This document shows positions 32,811 to 43,417 of a DNA stretch of 64,000 nucleotides, in pieces. The position numbers and the translations under genes were made by a program. Each line of letters starts with the position of its first letter. The first letter of the stretch is position 1. Below the pieces are notes generated by a model, which saw only the letters and a program-made list of their open reading frames with translations, was not told where the DNA came from and did no database searches. The stretch comes from Kribbella qitaiheensis (lineage in GTDB: Bacteria; Actinomycetota; Actinomycetes; Propionibacteriales; Kribbellaceae): positions 310,001 through 374,000 of the forward strand of contig NZ_CP043661.1 of the NCBI RefSeq assembly GCF_014217565.1. Reading direction: 5' to 3'.

Positions 32811-34160
32811 CTATCCCTTCGGGGTGGACGGAAGCAGTTCGAGGTTGCCGTCGAACTGCCACAACGGGTTCGGTTCGTCGCCTGCCGGGGTCCGGACCAG
32901 GAAGAAGCCGTTGACTTCTTTCGGTCCGTCCCCGTCGGCGACGTACCGACCGAGCGGGTTGATGTCGAGTTGGTAGATAGCCGAACCGGCTGCTTCGACA
33001 CCTGGCAGGTGCCAGCTCACGACGCAGCGCCAGTCGTTGCCGGGACCGACGGCCGAGACCTGGCCGCCACCTTTGGTGCAGGCGGCGGAGGTCTGCTGTT
33101 GCTCCTCGGTGACGTCGGGCCGGTTGAGCTGTTTGGTCTGCAGGCGATAGAGGTGCGCGAAGGACGTGGCGACCGACCGCTGCACCTTGTCCTGATCGAT
33201 CCCGGAGCCGCCCCCGGTCGCGGCGGTCAGCACCCCGGCGGTCAAGGCGAACAGGACGACGAGCGGCAGCAGGCCCGCGGTGAACGCCAGCCGGCCTGAC
33301 CCGTCGTGCGCCGGGTTCGTGAAGTCACGCCGTACGAAGAGGAAGTAAGCCAGTGCCGTCGCGACGACCACCCACACCAGACTGACCGCGATGCCGATCA
33401 GCAGCGGTCCGAGTTGGGCCGGACCGGTGAACAGGCCGTTCCAGCTGATGAAGGCGTAGCCGGGCAGGGCGTAGCGGATGGCGACGGGTACCGGGAGTTG
33501 CTGGACGAGCTGCATCGCCAAGGCGACCACCGCAGGAAGCAACAGGCCCATCGGCGACCGGCCCAGCGCGACGGACCCGAGCAGGCCGATCGCGGCGAGA
33601 GCCAGGGTCGGGGCGAGCGCGCAGGCCCAGGCGAGCAGGACCTTCCCGGCGGCGTCGCCCGGCGACAGCAGCTGGCCGTCGAGGCCGATCAGGGACCTGT
33701 TGCCGACGACCGCGAGGCCGCTGATCGTGCTCGAACACACCAGGCCGATCACGAGCAGCACGATGACGGTGAGGCTGGCGAGGGCCTTCGAGACGAAGAT
33801 CCGTCGCGGCGACCGGACCGCCACCAGCAGGTGGCGCCAGGTGCCCAGCCGGTCCTCGGCCGCGAACACGTCACCGGCGACCAGCGAAGTCAGCAGTGGG
33901 AGAGCCCACGAGCCGGAGAAGCCCAGGATCACCAGCGGTCCCGCCCACCCGGTGGCGTGCATCCACCGGCCGAAGAGAGTGTCGACCGGGAGCGAGGCCT
34001 GCCGGCTGATCACGGCGACGAAGAGCGCGGGCCCGAGCCAGCAGGCGATGATCACCAACCGCACACGCCACTGCGAGACGAGCTTGACCAGCTCGAACCG
34101 GTAGCCGCGCGCCACCGAGACCGGGCTCGCGACCGGTGCCTGAACAAGGGTCGCGGTCAT
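32811..34160 (-). CDS. ABC-2 type exporter permease with a C-terminal extracellular domain
   Basis: 449 residues. About six membrane segments occupy residues 30-310 (for example LVIIACWLGPALFVAVI, ALASLTVIVLLVIGLVC, LLPAVVALAMQLVQQL, LLPLVVLFALTAGVLTAA). Residues about 320-449 are hydrophilic, with a Cys pair (SAACTKGG and DWRCVVSW) and a WQFDGNLELLPS end, probably outside the cell. This tail is not a standard part of ABC-2 permeases. It overlaps the upstream ATPase gene by ATGA and precedes the YncE-phosphoesterase, forming a three-gene unit. The exported compound is not evident. Confidence 0.8.
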   Translation of the reverse strand: MTATLVQAPVASPVSVARGYRFELVKLVSQWRVRLVIIACWLGPALFVAVISRQASLPVDTLFGRWMHATGWAGPLVILGFSGSWALPLLTSLVAGDVFAAEDRLGTWRHLLVAVRSPRRIFVSKALASLTVIVLLVIGLVCSSTISGLAVVGNRSLIGLDGQLLSPGDAAGKVLLAWACALAPTLALAAIGLLGSVALGRSPMGLLLPAVVALAMQLVQQLPVPVAIRYALPGYAFISWNGLFTGPAQLGPLLIGIAVSLVWVVVATALAYFLFVRRDFTNPAHDGSGRLAFTAGLLPLVVLFALTAGVLTAATGGGSGIDQDKVQRSVATSFAHLYRLQTKQLNRPDVTEEQQQTSAACTKGGGQVSAVGPGNDWRCVVSWHLPGVEAAGSAIYQLDINPLGRYVADGDGPKEVNGFFLVRTPAGDEPNPLWQFDGNLELLPSTPKG

Positions 34161-35092
34161 CGATTCGTCTCCTGCTGCTCGGTCAGGGCGAGGAACGCGG
34201 CCTCGAGTGGCGACACCACCGGTGCCAGCTCGCGCACCGCGATACCGCCGTACACAAGGGCTTTCACGAGTTCGTCCATGGCGAGCACCGGCGCGGACAC
34301 CACCAGCAGCTCGGCGTCTTCTCGTACGCCGTCGTCGACGACCCGGACGCCTTCCGTTTCACCAGCGATCCGCCGAGCGGCCTCGGCATCGGAGGTGGTC
34401 AGCCGGTAGTCGAGTTCACGGGTCTCGGTGGCCAGCTTGGTCAGCGGTCCGGAGAAGGCGACCCGGCCGGTGGAAAGGATGGTGACCTCGGAGCACAGTG
34501 CCTCGACGTCGTCCATCCGGTGGCTGGACAGGACCACGGCCGTTCCGTCCGCGGCGAGCCGGGTCAGTACGCCGTACACGTGCTTCTTGCCGGCCGGGTC
34601 GAGTCCGTTCGAGGGCTCGTCGAGGACCAGGAGTCTGGGCTTGGTGAGCAGGGCGGCGGCCAGGCCGAGCCGCTGCCGCATGCCGAGGGAGAAGCCCCGG
34701 ATCCGGTCGTCGGCGACGTCGGTGAGCCCGACCTGGTCGAGCACGTCGTCGATCCCTGCTGTCGGCGCCTTCCCGCGCAGGGCGGCCAGCGCGGCCAGGT
34801 TCTGCCTGGCGGTGAGCGAGGGATAGAGGCCGGGTCCGTCCACGAAACCGGCGACACCGTCCGGAGCGGCGAGCGCCCGGCCGACCGGCGTACCGAGGAT
34901 CTCCAGGGTGCCGCTGTCTGCGACGGCGAGGCTCAGCAGGAGGCCGAGCAGGGTCGTCTTGCCGGCGCCGTTGGGTCCGACCAAACCGTGGATCTGGCCC
35001 GCCGCCACCTCCAGCTCGATGCCGTCGAGCGCCACGACCTCGCCGAAGCATTTGCTGATTCCGCGCGCGCGGACAGCCACCTGCTCGTCCAT
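34157..35092 (-). CDS. ABC exporter ATPase
   Basis: 311 residues. Walker A GLVGPNGAGKTTLLGLLLSL, signature FSLGMRQRLGLAAALL, Walker B LLVLDEPSNGLDPAG and H-loop VLSSHRMDDVEAL are intact. It is the DrrA/CcmA-like type that pairs with ABC-2 permeases to export drugs, lipids or polymers. A C-terminal regulatory part (about 215-311) is present as in other DrrA-like ATPases. First gene of the operon; two short palindromes lie in its upstream region (35114-35176). Confidence 0.9.
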   Translation of the reverse strand: MDEQVAVRARGISKCFGEVVALDGIELEVAAGQIHGLVGPNGAGKTTLLGLLLSLAVADSGTLEILGTPVGRALAAPDGVAGFVDGPGLYPSLTARQNLAALAALRGKAPTAGIDDVLDQVGLTDVADDRIRGFSLGMRQRLGLAAALLTKPRLLVLDEPSNGLDPAGKKHVYGVLTRLAADGTAVVLSSHRMDDVEALCSEVTILSTGRVAFSGPLTKLATETRELDYRLTTSDAEAARRIAGETEGVRVVDDGVREDAELLVVSAPVLAMDELVKALVYGGIAVRELAPVVSPLEAAFLALTEQQETNR

Positions 35093-35113
35093 GAGTACCC
35101 ACTTTCCTGGCCT

Positions 35114-35176
35114 CTATGGAACATAGTTTCGCTATCCGACCGAGGCGAGGACCGCAGGTTTAACGTTCATAGAACG
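35114..35176. promoter_or_regulatory. Two short palindromes upstream of the exporter operon
   Basis: CTATG-GAA-CATAG (35114-35126) and CGTTC-ATA-GAACG (35164-35176) are 50 bp apart, between the 3' end of the broken dppF-like gene and the exporter ATPase. They share a TCTATG(G)AAC core read on opposite strands. They may be operators of a GntR-like or other dimeric regulator; no regulator gene is adjacent. Confidence 0.35.
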
Positions 35177-35197
35177 GCAGGCGACCTGCTGTGCGGT

Positions 35198-36235
35198 TCA
35201 GGCGGGCGTGGGCGACTTCTCGATGTCCGGTTCCGCGACGTGGCACGCCGCGGTGTGCCCGTCGCCGAGGACGCGGAGCTTGGGCGTGACGTGGTGGCAT
35301 TCGTCGACGACCAGCGGGCAGCGCCAGCGGAACCGGCAGCCGGGTGTCGGGTCGATGACCCTGGGCGGCTCGCCGGTGTCGCCCTCGACGCCGACGGTGA
35401 GCGGCGCCCGCGGATCGGGCACGGCGCCGAGCAACAGATCGGTGTAGGGGTGCTTGGGGTTGGCCAGGACCGACTCGGTCGGTCCGGACTCGACGATGTG
35501 ACCGGCGTACATGATCATCAGCTTGTCGGCGACGTACCGCGCGCTCGCGATGTCGTGGGTGATGTAGAGGAACGACACCCCGGCCGTACTCCGGAGCTCT
35601 GCCATCAGGTTGAGCAGGCCGATCCGGATCGACACGTCGAGCATCGAGACCGGCTCGTCGGCCAGGATCAGTTTGGGCTTGTGCGCAAGGGCTTGCGCGA
35701 AGCCGATGCGCTGGCGCTGACCGCCACTGAGCTCGTACGGATAGCGCTGCATGATGTCGGCGGCCCGGGGTCAGTCCTACCGCCTCGACGACTCGCTCTG
35801 CCTCTTCGTGCCGCTGCGCCTTGGTGAGCTCACCGCTGTGCAGCTTCAGACTGCGGGTGATGCCGTGCGACACCCGGAAGGCAGGGTTGAGGGAGCTGAA
35901 CGGATCCTGGAAAACCATCGGTACGTCGCTGCGGTAGGCGAGCTGGTCCCGGCGGGACCTCAGGCCGGACAAGGCGCGTCCCTCGTAGAAGATCTCGCCG
36001 CTGGTCGGTTTGTAGACCCCCGCGAGCAGTCTGGCGATGGTGCTCTTGCCACTGCCGCTCTCGCCCGCCAGCGCGACGATCTCCTGTCGATCGATAGTGA
36101 GGTTGACGTCGTCGGCGGCGTGCAACATCTGGCGGGAGAACCCGCGACCGACCCGGAAGTGCCGGGTCAGGTCCTTCGTCTCGAGCAACGGCCCGGTCGC
36201 CGCCTCGGCGTCGGTGGGGGAGACTCTCGTCGCCG

Positions 36236-36239
<4 letters not shown>
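35198..36239 (-). pseudogene. Oligopeptide/oligosaccharide ABC ATPase (DppF-like), frameshifted
   Basis: The 5' part from the ATG at 36239 reads MTATRVSPTDAEAATG with Walker A ALAGESGSGKSTIARLLAG and Q-loop MVFQDPFSSLNPAF. After VEAVGLTP the frame is lost. The other frame continues AADIMQRYPYELSGGQRQRI (signature), LILADEPVSMLD (Walker B), YITHDIASARYVADK and the C-terminal oligopeptide-binding Cys motif CRFRWRCPLVVDEC. Removing one G from CCGGGCC near 35765 restores a single frame of about 347 codons. Everything else looks intact, so this is a recent mutation, a programmed shift or a sequencing error. It overlaps dppD-like by ATGA. Confidence 0.8.
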
Positions 36240-37205
<966 letters not shown>

Positions 37206-37228
<23 letters not shown>

Positions 37229-38144
37229 GTCGCCTCCGAACCGGCCGCAGTGCGGGGTTGCTGATCTCGTCGAACGCGTAGTTGAGCAGGGCGAAGGAAA
37301 CACCGAGCAAGGCGACCGCCAGGCCCGGCGACAAGGCCCACGCGGGCAGGTCGTTGACCAGGGCCCCTTGGTTCTGCGCCCAGTAGAGCATCGTGCCCCA
37401 GCTCAGCGAGTTGGGATCGCCGAGCCCGAGGAACTGCAGGCCGGCGGCCGTCAGCACGGAGTACAGGGCGGCGCCGAGGAAGTTCGCGACGATCAGCGAG
37501 GTCATCGTCGGCAGCATCTCGACCACGATGATGTACGACCGGCGCTCACCGCGGACCCGGGCCGACTCGAGGAAGTCGCGGTTGCGCAGGGACAGCGCCT
37601 GCGCGCGCATCTGCCGGGCGCCGTAGGACCAGCCGGTCGCGACCAGCACGATGATGATCACCGTCAGGTTGCCCTTACCGGCGTACGTCGCCAGCACGAT
37701 GATCAGCGGGAATGTCGGGAGCACCAGGAAGATGTCGGTCAGCATCGACAGGCCGTCATCGGCCAACCCACCGAGGTAGGCGGCCGAGACGCCGATGACG
37801 ACCGAGAGGATCGTCGCGCCGAGACCCGCGACGATCGCGATCACCAGCGACTCGCGGGTGCTGTAGATCAGTTCGGCGTACACGTCCTGGCCGAGGCCCG
37901 TCGTACCTAGCCAGTGTTCGCCGGACGGTGGCTCCAGCGGCAGGTCGCCGATCGCCCGTGGGTCACCGTGCAGCCACGGGACGAACAGGTGCGGGAACGC
38001 TGCGAGCAGGATGAAGAGGAAGAGCAAGGCCGCCCCGAGCATGGCCTTGCGGTTGTGCATGACGGCCCGCAACAGGCCGCCCCGCGGCCGCCGAGTCGCG
38101 CTCGGTGCGGGTGCTGCTGCCGTTCCGGCGACGATCGCGCTCAT
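37206..38144 (-). CDS. ABC transporter permease (DppC-like)
   Basis: 312 residues. The N-terminal cytoplasmic part is followed by about six helices starting near AMLGAALLFLFILLAAF. The family's periplasmic segment EHWLGTTGLGQDVYAELIY and the cytoplasmic EAA loop (ARQMRAQALSLRNRDFLESA) identify it as DppC/OppC. A very similar LGTDxxGRDV motif is standard in the family; here it is TTGLGQDV. ATG at 38144 lies 3 bp from the stop of the dppB-like gene. Confidence 0.9.
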
Positions 38145-38147
38145 GGG

Positions 38148-39147
38148 CTATCCCTTCGTCCGGGCTCGCGGGTCGAGCAGGAACACCGCGAAGTCGCAGA
38201 GCAGGACACAGATCAATACGGCCAGGGTCACCAGCAGGAAGAGTGCCTGCAGCAAGGGATAGTCCGTACTGACGGTGGCGTTGTAGAACATGTAACCCAG
38301 TCCGGGGTAGTTGAAGACGTACTCGACCAGGATCGTGCCGGAGATGACGAAGCCGAGTGACATCGCGAAGCCGGACAGGTTCGGCAGGAACGCGTTCCGG
38401 CCGGCGTACCCGAACATGATGCGCCGGTTGGGGATGCCCTTGGCCCGGGCCATTCGGACATAGTCCTCGGCCAAGGTGGTGATCATGTTGTTCCGCATGG
38501 TCAGGATCCAGCCGCCGATCGCGGTGATCAAGATGGTGCCGGCCCGGCAGGATGCCGTGCTTGAGCACGCTGACGATGAACTCGCCGTTGAACCCCGGCG
38601 TCAGCCCTTGGTCGTAGTTGAAGTCGTTCGGCAGGATCGGGTTGTTGCCGATCGCGAACAGCGAGATCAGCAGCAGCGCGACCCAGAAGTACGGCAGGGC
38701 CGAGGTGACGATGAAGACCGGCGGCACGATCCCGTCGATCAGCCCACCGCGCCGCCAGCCGGCGATCGTCCCGATCAGCGTGCCGAGGACGAACGCCAGC
38801 ACGGTCGCGATGCCGACCAGCCCGAGCGTCCACGGCAACGCGTCGCCGATCAGCGTGGTCACCGGGACACCGAGACTGCTGCCGATCGACACGCCCCAGT
38901 GCCCGGTCACCATCGCCTTCAGGTACTCCGTGTACTGGAGCAGGATGTTCTTGTCCGGATCGAAGCCGAACTCGGCCAGCACGGTCCGCAACTGCTCCGG
39001 CGAGACGACCGAGCCGCCCTTGCTGAACCGCTCCCGCAGCGCCTCCTCGGGGCTGCCCGGCATCAGCCGCGGGATGAAGAAGTTCAGCGTCATCGCCGCC
39101 CAGAGAGTGAGCACGAAGAAGCCGAGGCGACGGATCAGAAACCTCAC
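38148..39147 (-). pseudogene. ABC transporter permease (DppB-like), frameshifted
   Basis: From the GTG at 39147 (AAGGAG upstream) the protein starts MRFLIRRLGFFVLTLWAAMTLN and continues normally to VLKHGILP. There the frame breaks, and the other frame continues AGTILITAIGGWILTMRNNM, then DYVRMARAKGIPNRRIMFGYAG (the EAA loop) and PGLGYMFYNA to the TAG at 38148. Deleting one G from CCGGGCC near 38545 restores one frame of about 333 codons. The same sequence context breaks the DppF-like gene of this operon. Function would be lost unless the shift is corrected, slipped over or artefactual. Confidence 0.8.
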
Positions 39148-39232
39148 GGCTGACAGCTCCTTGTGCTCACTCTCGCGGACGCCCTGCTGCGGGCGCTGAC
39201 TGCTGTTCCTGTACTGAATACTTCTGTGCCGG

Positions 39233-40945
39233 CTACTTCTGGGCCGACTTCGAGTACAGGTTGCTCAGCACCTGCCCGACGTCGGGGATGTTGTACGGCG
39301 CGGGCTGGGCGAAGGGGTTGTCCTGCGTCGGCCAGCCGTCGATGTCCTTGGTGTTGTACTGGTACCAGTCGACCGACTCGGTGGTCGGGATGAGCGGTAC
39401 GTCCTTGATCATGTACGACGAGATCTGCTTGATCAGCTTGACCTGCGTGTCGGGGTCGGCACTCGCGTACTGGTCGAACAGCGCGTCCACCTCGGGCTTC
39501 ATGTAGCGCTGGTAGTTGCTGCTGGCCTGCTTGCCGATCGGCGCGGAGTTCTTCGAGTACAGCAGTTGCCGCAGTTCGTAGTACGGCGTGGGTCCGCCGG
39601 ACTGGCTGGAGTACGCCAGGTCGTAGTCACCGGTGAAGAGCTTCTGGTTGTACGACTGCTGCTGCAGGTCCTGGATGGTCAGCTCGATGCCGACGGTCGC
39701 CAGTTGCTGCTTGACGACCGCGAGCGACGCGTCCCAGTCGGTGTAGCCGGTGACCGTGATGACGCTGAGCTTGAGCGGGTTCGACGACGAGTAGCCGGCG
39801 GTCTGCAGGAGTTGCTTGGCCTTGTCCGGGTTCGGCTTGTCGTAGCCGGCGGCGGTCAGCGCGTCCTTGTCGAAGTACTTGTCGAAGGTCGGCGTGACGA
39901 CACCGGCCTGGTTCGCGGCCGGCTGGTAGCCACTCTCACCGATCTTGGAGATCTGCTCCCGGTCGAGCGCGTAGGCGATCGCCTGCCGGATCGCCAGATT
40001 GCTGGTGATCTTGTGGGACGGGTCGAGGTTCGGGATGATCGCGACATTCGCGGTCGGCGGGAACCAGTAGTTGTTCTCCGGCGACTTCGACTTGTAGAAC
40101 TTGTCGATGTTCGGGATGTACTGGCCACCCCACTGCGCCTTGCCGCTCTGCAGGTCGAGGTTGGCCGGGTTGTTGTCCAGGTACGCCGGGTACTGGACCT
40201 TCTCCAGGTAGGGCTTGCCCGGCTGCCAGTAGGTGCCGTTGGCAACATAAGAGATGTTGTTGCTGCTGCACGAGGCGACCGTGAACGCCCCGGTGCCGAC
40301 CGGCTTGGTGTTGGCCCAGGTGGCGGACTTGGCGGCCGCGTCACCGGTCGACCAGATGTGCTTGGGGACGATGCCGATCTGGTTGGCGAAGTTGAAGAAG
40401 TACGGCTCGGCGGGCGCCTTGAACTGCAGCGTGACCTTGTCGCCGGCAGCGGTGACGCTGGTCAGACCCGCGCCCGTCCACAGCGAGTACAGGTCGAGCG
40501 CCGGCTGCTGCTTCATCAGGTTGAAGGTGAACGCGACGTCGTCGGCGCTGAAGGCCTGGCCGTCGCTCCACTTCACCCCGGAGCGGATGGTGAAGACGAT
40601 CGAGTCCTTCTTCGGCGACCAGGCGAAGGACGTCGCCAGCATCGGGGTGGTCTCGCCGGTCTTCAGGACGTTGACGAAGGTCAGCGGTTCGTAGACGAAA
40701 CCGAGGGCTTGCTGGTTGACCGCCGGGTTGAACGGGTTGAACTGGCACGGCCAGGTCTGCCCGCCCACGTTGGCGATCGTGACGGTGCCGCCCTTCTTGT
40801 ACGCCCCCTGAGCGCCACCACTGCTGGTCGACGCCTGGGGATTGCTCGATGACGTGTTCCCGATCGGTTGGTCGCCGCCGCCACAACCGGCGGCCAGGAG
40901 GCCGACGGCTATCGCGGTGACGCCAACACGCTTGATGGCCCTCAT
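39233..40945 (-). CDS. ABC transporter substrate-binding lipoprotein (family 5)
   Basis: 570 residues. A lipoprotein signal is clear: MRAIKRVGVTAIAVGLLAAG with the lipid-accepting Cys in LAAGCGGGD. The mature protein has the SBP family 5 pattern FNPFNPAVNQQALGFVYEPL, FTIRSGVKWSDGQAFSADDV and LAIRQAIAYALDREQI. Such proteins bind peptides, or, in many actinobacteria, oligosaccharides (cellobiose and related sugars). The ROK kinase and ROK repressor next door favour a sugar ligand. It lies between the ROK kinase (ATGA overlap) and dppB (85-bp gap). Confidence 0.92.
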   Translation of the reverse strand: MRAIKRVGVTAIAVGLLAAGCGGGDQPIGNTSSSNPQASTSSGGAQGAYKKGGTVTIANVGGQTWPCQFNPFNPAVNQQALGFVYEPLTFVNVLKTGETTPMLATSFAWSPKKDSIVFTIRSGVKWSDGQAFSADDVAFTFNLMKQQPALDLYSLWTGAGLTSVTAAGDKVTLQFKAPAEPYFFNFANQIGIVPKHIWSTGDAAAKSATWANTKPVGTGAFTVASCSSNNISYVANGTYWQPGKPYLEKVQYPAYLDNNPANLDLQSGKAQWGGQYIPNIDKFYKSKSPENNYWFPPTANVAIIPNLDPSHKITSNLAIRQAIAYALDREQISKIGESGYQPAANQAGVVTPTFDKYFDKDALTAAGYDKPNPDKAKQLLQTAGYSSSNPLKLSVITVTGYTDWDASLAVVKQQLATVGIELTIQDLQQQSYNQKLFTGDYDLAYSSQSGGPTPYYELRQLLYSKNSAPIGKQASSNYQRYMKPEVDALFDQYASADPDTQVKLIKQISSYMIKDVPLIPTTESVDWYQYNTKDIDGWPTQDNPFAQPAPYNIPDVGQVLSNLYSKSAQK

Positions 40946-41910
40946 CGTCTCTGCCTTTCACTACTTGAATTGATGATCATGCGAAGGCCCCCTCGTCGAG
41001 GACGGCGCCGGCGGCCCTGGACCCCAAGGGCGAGCGCACCGACCAGCGGCGCGTCCGAGGGGAACCGGGCCACCGTCAACTCCGGTGGGAAGGGGACTGC
41101 CGCGTCGAGTGCGCGGCGTAGCTCAGGTGCGATCCGGTCCCAGGAACCGGCCAGCCCGCCGCCGACCACGATCCGGACCGGGTCGATGGCGATGGCCAGG
41201 TTGACGACATGCATCGCCAGTTCACGGTTGAACCCGGCGGTCAGTACTGCGGCCTCCGGCTTGGTCTCGGCCAGCGCGAAGACCTCGGCCGCTGTTACTT
41301 TCAGCCCGAGGCGGCCACTGCCCGTCGCCTCGAGCGCCTGGCCGCTGACGACCTCCTCCAGGATCGTGCGTTCCGTCGAGTCGATCCATACGTCCGCAGC
41401 CGCTCGCAGGCTGTAGCCGATCTCGCCGGACGCACCGTGCGCGCCGGAGATCACCGTGCCACCGGCAACGATCGCCACCGCCAGACCCGTGCCGAGATTG
41501 AGGTAGATGCCCGGATCGCAGTCGACAAGGGCACCCCAGCGCAGCTCGGCGGCTGCTGCTGCCTTCACATCTGTCGCGAGCTGGACCGGTACGCCGGGGA
41601 AGGCGTCTCGCACCAACTGTCCGAACGGGAGTTCGCCCCAGCCGGGAAAGGTCGGTGCGAGCTCCACGCGGTCGTCGTACGGAATGCCGAGTGTCGCGGC
41701 ACCAACGGCCGCCAGCCGGCCGTCCGGGGCCACCTCCGCCAACAGATCGTGGGCAGCGGTCAGGCCACGGGCAAGCGCGGCCCCGGCTCCGGCCTCGGCC
41801 AGACTTTCGACAGTCGTGACACCGAGACGTCGGCCGGAAAGGTCGCAGACCGCCACGGCGATCTTCGTACCGCCGAAGTCGAGTCCGAGGACCACCGGCG
41901 AACGAGTCAT
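40942..41910 (-). CDS. ROK family sugar kinase-like protein
   Basis: 322 residues from the ATG at 41910, with GAGGAGGTG upstream. N-terminal phosphate motif VLGLDFGGTKIAVAVCD, a second adenosine motif IVVGGGLAGSWDRI, and YLNLGTGLAVAIVAGG. The usual ROK zinc signature (CxCGxxGCxE) is missing: the corresponding region reads GAHGASGEIGYSLRAAADVW with no Cys cluster. The protein may therefore be a non-zinc ROK kinase or a sensor. It is the first gene of the ABC importer operon and probably phosphorylates the imported sugar. Confidence 0.82.
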   Translation of the reverse strand: MTRSPVVLGLDFGGTKIAVAVCDLSGRRLGVTTVESLAEAGAGAALARGLTAAHDLLAEVAPDGRLAAVGAATLGIPYDDRVELAPTFPGWGELPFGQLVRDAFPGVPVQLATDVKAAAAAELRWGALVDCDPGIYLNLGTGLAVAIVAGGTVISGAHGASGEIGYSLRAAADVWIDSTERTILEEVVSGQALEATGSGRLGLKVTAAEVFALAETKPEAAVLTAGFNRELAMHVVNLAIAIDPVRIVVGGGLAGSWDRIAPELRRALDAAVPFPPELTVARFPSDAPLVGALALGVQGRRRRPRRGGLRMIINSSSERQRR

Positions 41911-42031
41911 GGGCTGGCACCTCCTCGTGCCTACCAAATACAATTAATCGGAAACTACGTTAACAATCACTGTCGACACAAGGCCTCTTGGTGACGTAGG
42001 TATTAAGAGTTCGCAACGTAAGGAGCTTCAG
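41911..42031. promoter_or_regulatory. Divergent AT-rich promoter region between ROK genes
   Basis: 121 bp, markedly richer in A and T than the surroundings. Related motifs TTAACGTAG (minus strand, from 41958) and TTACGTTGC (minus strand, around 42015-42023) occur in it and may be half-sites for the ROK repressor. Promoters in both directions are expected here; exact boxes are not clear. Confidence 0.4.
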
Positions 42032-43222
42032 ATGACGGTTGTCGCGGGAGGTGCCGCCGCGGCCCGCCCGCGACTGATCCGTGCGATCAACGAGCAGGTG
42101 CTGCTCGATCACATCCGCCGGTCCGGGCCGCTGTCGAGGACGGAGCTCGCCAATCTCTCCGGTCTGTCGAAACCCACGGTCTCCGCGGCGCTGGGCAGCA
42201 TCGAGCGGGCCGGACTCGTGCACGCGACCGGTCAGCGAACCGGCAGTCCCGGGCCCGCCGCGATCTTGTACGAGGTGCGGCCGGAGGCGGGGTTCGTGCT
42301 CGGGCTGGACGTCGGACGCGAGTTTCTGCGCGGCGCGGTGACCGATCTGGCCGGCACCGTTCGCAGTCGACTGAGCGTGCACACGAAAGCCGGCGACGCG
42401 ATGGCCCGCGTGCAGGAGTTGGCCGATCTGGCGAGGACGTTGCTGGCCGAGGCCGGCATCTCGTCCGCCCAGCTGATCCAGACGGTGATCGGAAGTCCGG
42501 GTGTCTACGATCCGGGGCTGGACACGTTGACCTTGACCGGGCGCATCGGCTGGGACTCCCCGGCCGTACTGGCGGCGCTGCGCCAGGAGTTCGGGGCGAC
42601 GTTGATGATCGAGAACGACGTCGATGCGGCGGCGCTGGCCGAACGCGTGCACGGTCATGGTCGCGGCGTCGAGAGCTTCGCCTTCGTCTCCGTCGGCACC
42701 GGTATCGGGATGGGGCTGGTGCTCGACGGCAAGCTGCGGCACGGCTCGCACGGGGTGGCCGGCGAGATCGGCTATCTGCCTTTCGCCGAAGGCAGTGGCA
42801 GCGACGCGCGGGATGCCCGGAAGCGGGGCAGCTTCGACGCGTCGGCGTCGGCCGCGGCCGTGGTGCGAGCCGGCCGGCGCGCCGGTCTCCGGGGTGCCTC
42901 CACGGCCGAGAAGGTGTTCGCGGCGGCGGCGCGTGGCGATTCGGTCGCGGCCGCGGTCGTCGCCGAGGAGGCGCTGTTGGTAGCCAAGGCGGTGTGCACG
43001 GTGATCACCGTCGTCGACCCTGACCTGATCGTGCTGGGCGGTGGCATCGGGCAGGCGCCGGGCTTCCTCGAGGCCGTCGTCGACCAGTTGCGCCGGTTGG
43101 CGCCGGTGCTGCCGGAGGTGGAGGTGAGCGTCCTCGGCGTCGACACCGTCGTGGCCGGCTGCCTCGCCGCCGGTCTGGACCAGGCCTGGCAACACCTCGC
43201 CGGCCACCGGATGACCAGCTGA
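42032..43222 (+). CDS. ROK family transcriptional repressor (NagC/XylR type)
   Basis: 396 residues. The N-terminal winged helix (about 15-75) reads INEQVLLDHIRRSGPLSRTE and LSGLSKPTVSAALGSIERAG. The C-terminal ROK sugar-binding domain contains GLDVGREFLRGAVTDLAG, ENDVDAAALAERVHGHG, GTGIGMGLVLDGKLRHG and GLDVGREF-type loops. A Cys-rich zinc motif is again missing (AEGSGSDARDARKRGSFD at that place). It should repress the divergent ABC importer operon until a sugar binds. Confidence 0.88.
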   Translation: MTVVAGGAAAARPRLIRAINEQVLLDHIRRSGPLSRTELANLSGLSKPTVSAALGSIERAGLVHATGQRTGSPGPAAILYEVRPEAGFVLGLDVGREFLRGAVTDLAGTVRSRLSVHTKAGDAMARVQELADLARTLLAEAGISSAQLIQTVIGSPGVYDPGLDTLTLTGRIGWDSPAVLAALRQEFGATLMIENDVDAAALAERVHGHGRGVESFAFVSVGTGIGMGLVLDGKLRHGSHGVAGEIGYLPFAEGSGSDARDARKRGSFDASASAAAVVRAGRRAGLRGASTAEKVFAAAARGDSVAAAVVAEEALLVAKAVCTVITVVDPDLIVLGGGIGQAPGFLEAVVDQLRRLAPVLPEVEVSVLGVDTVVAGCLAAGLDQAWQHLAGHRMTS

Positions 43223-43417
43223 CCCGGGTCGGTCGGCAGCCCGTCGGCGGATATTCGGTGGCGGGCCGGCGGCAGGCGCTGGTAGCGTGCTCGATCTGCC
43301 TTTTCCGTATCTGCGTGAAGGATCGAAACGAACCGGATGGCCTCCGGGGCGGGACCCTGTTGATCGCCGCCAGTCCGTCGTTCGTATCCGTGCCAACGCG
43401 AGTCGAGGCTTCTTTCC

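Noticed and set aside
43223..43417. Rifamycin-associated element upstream of the HelD-type gene
   Set aside because: The expected GGGGCTTGC...GCAAGCCCC inverted repeat is not present in this gap.
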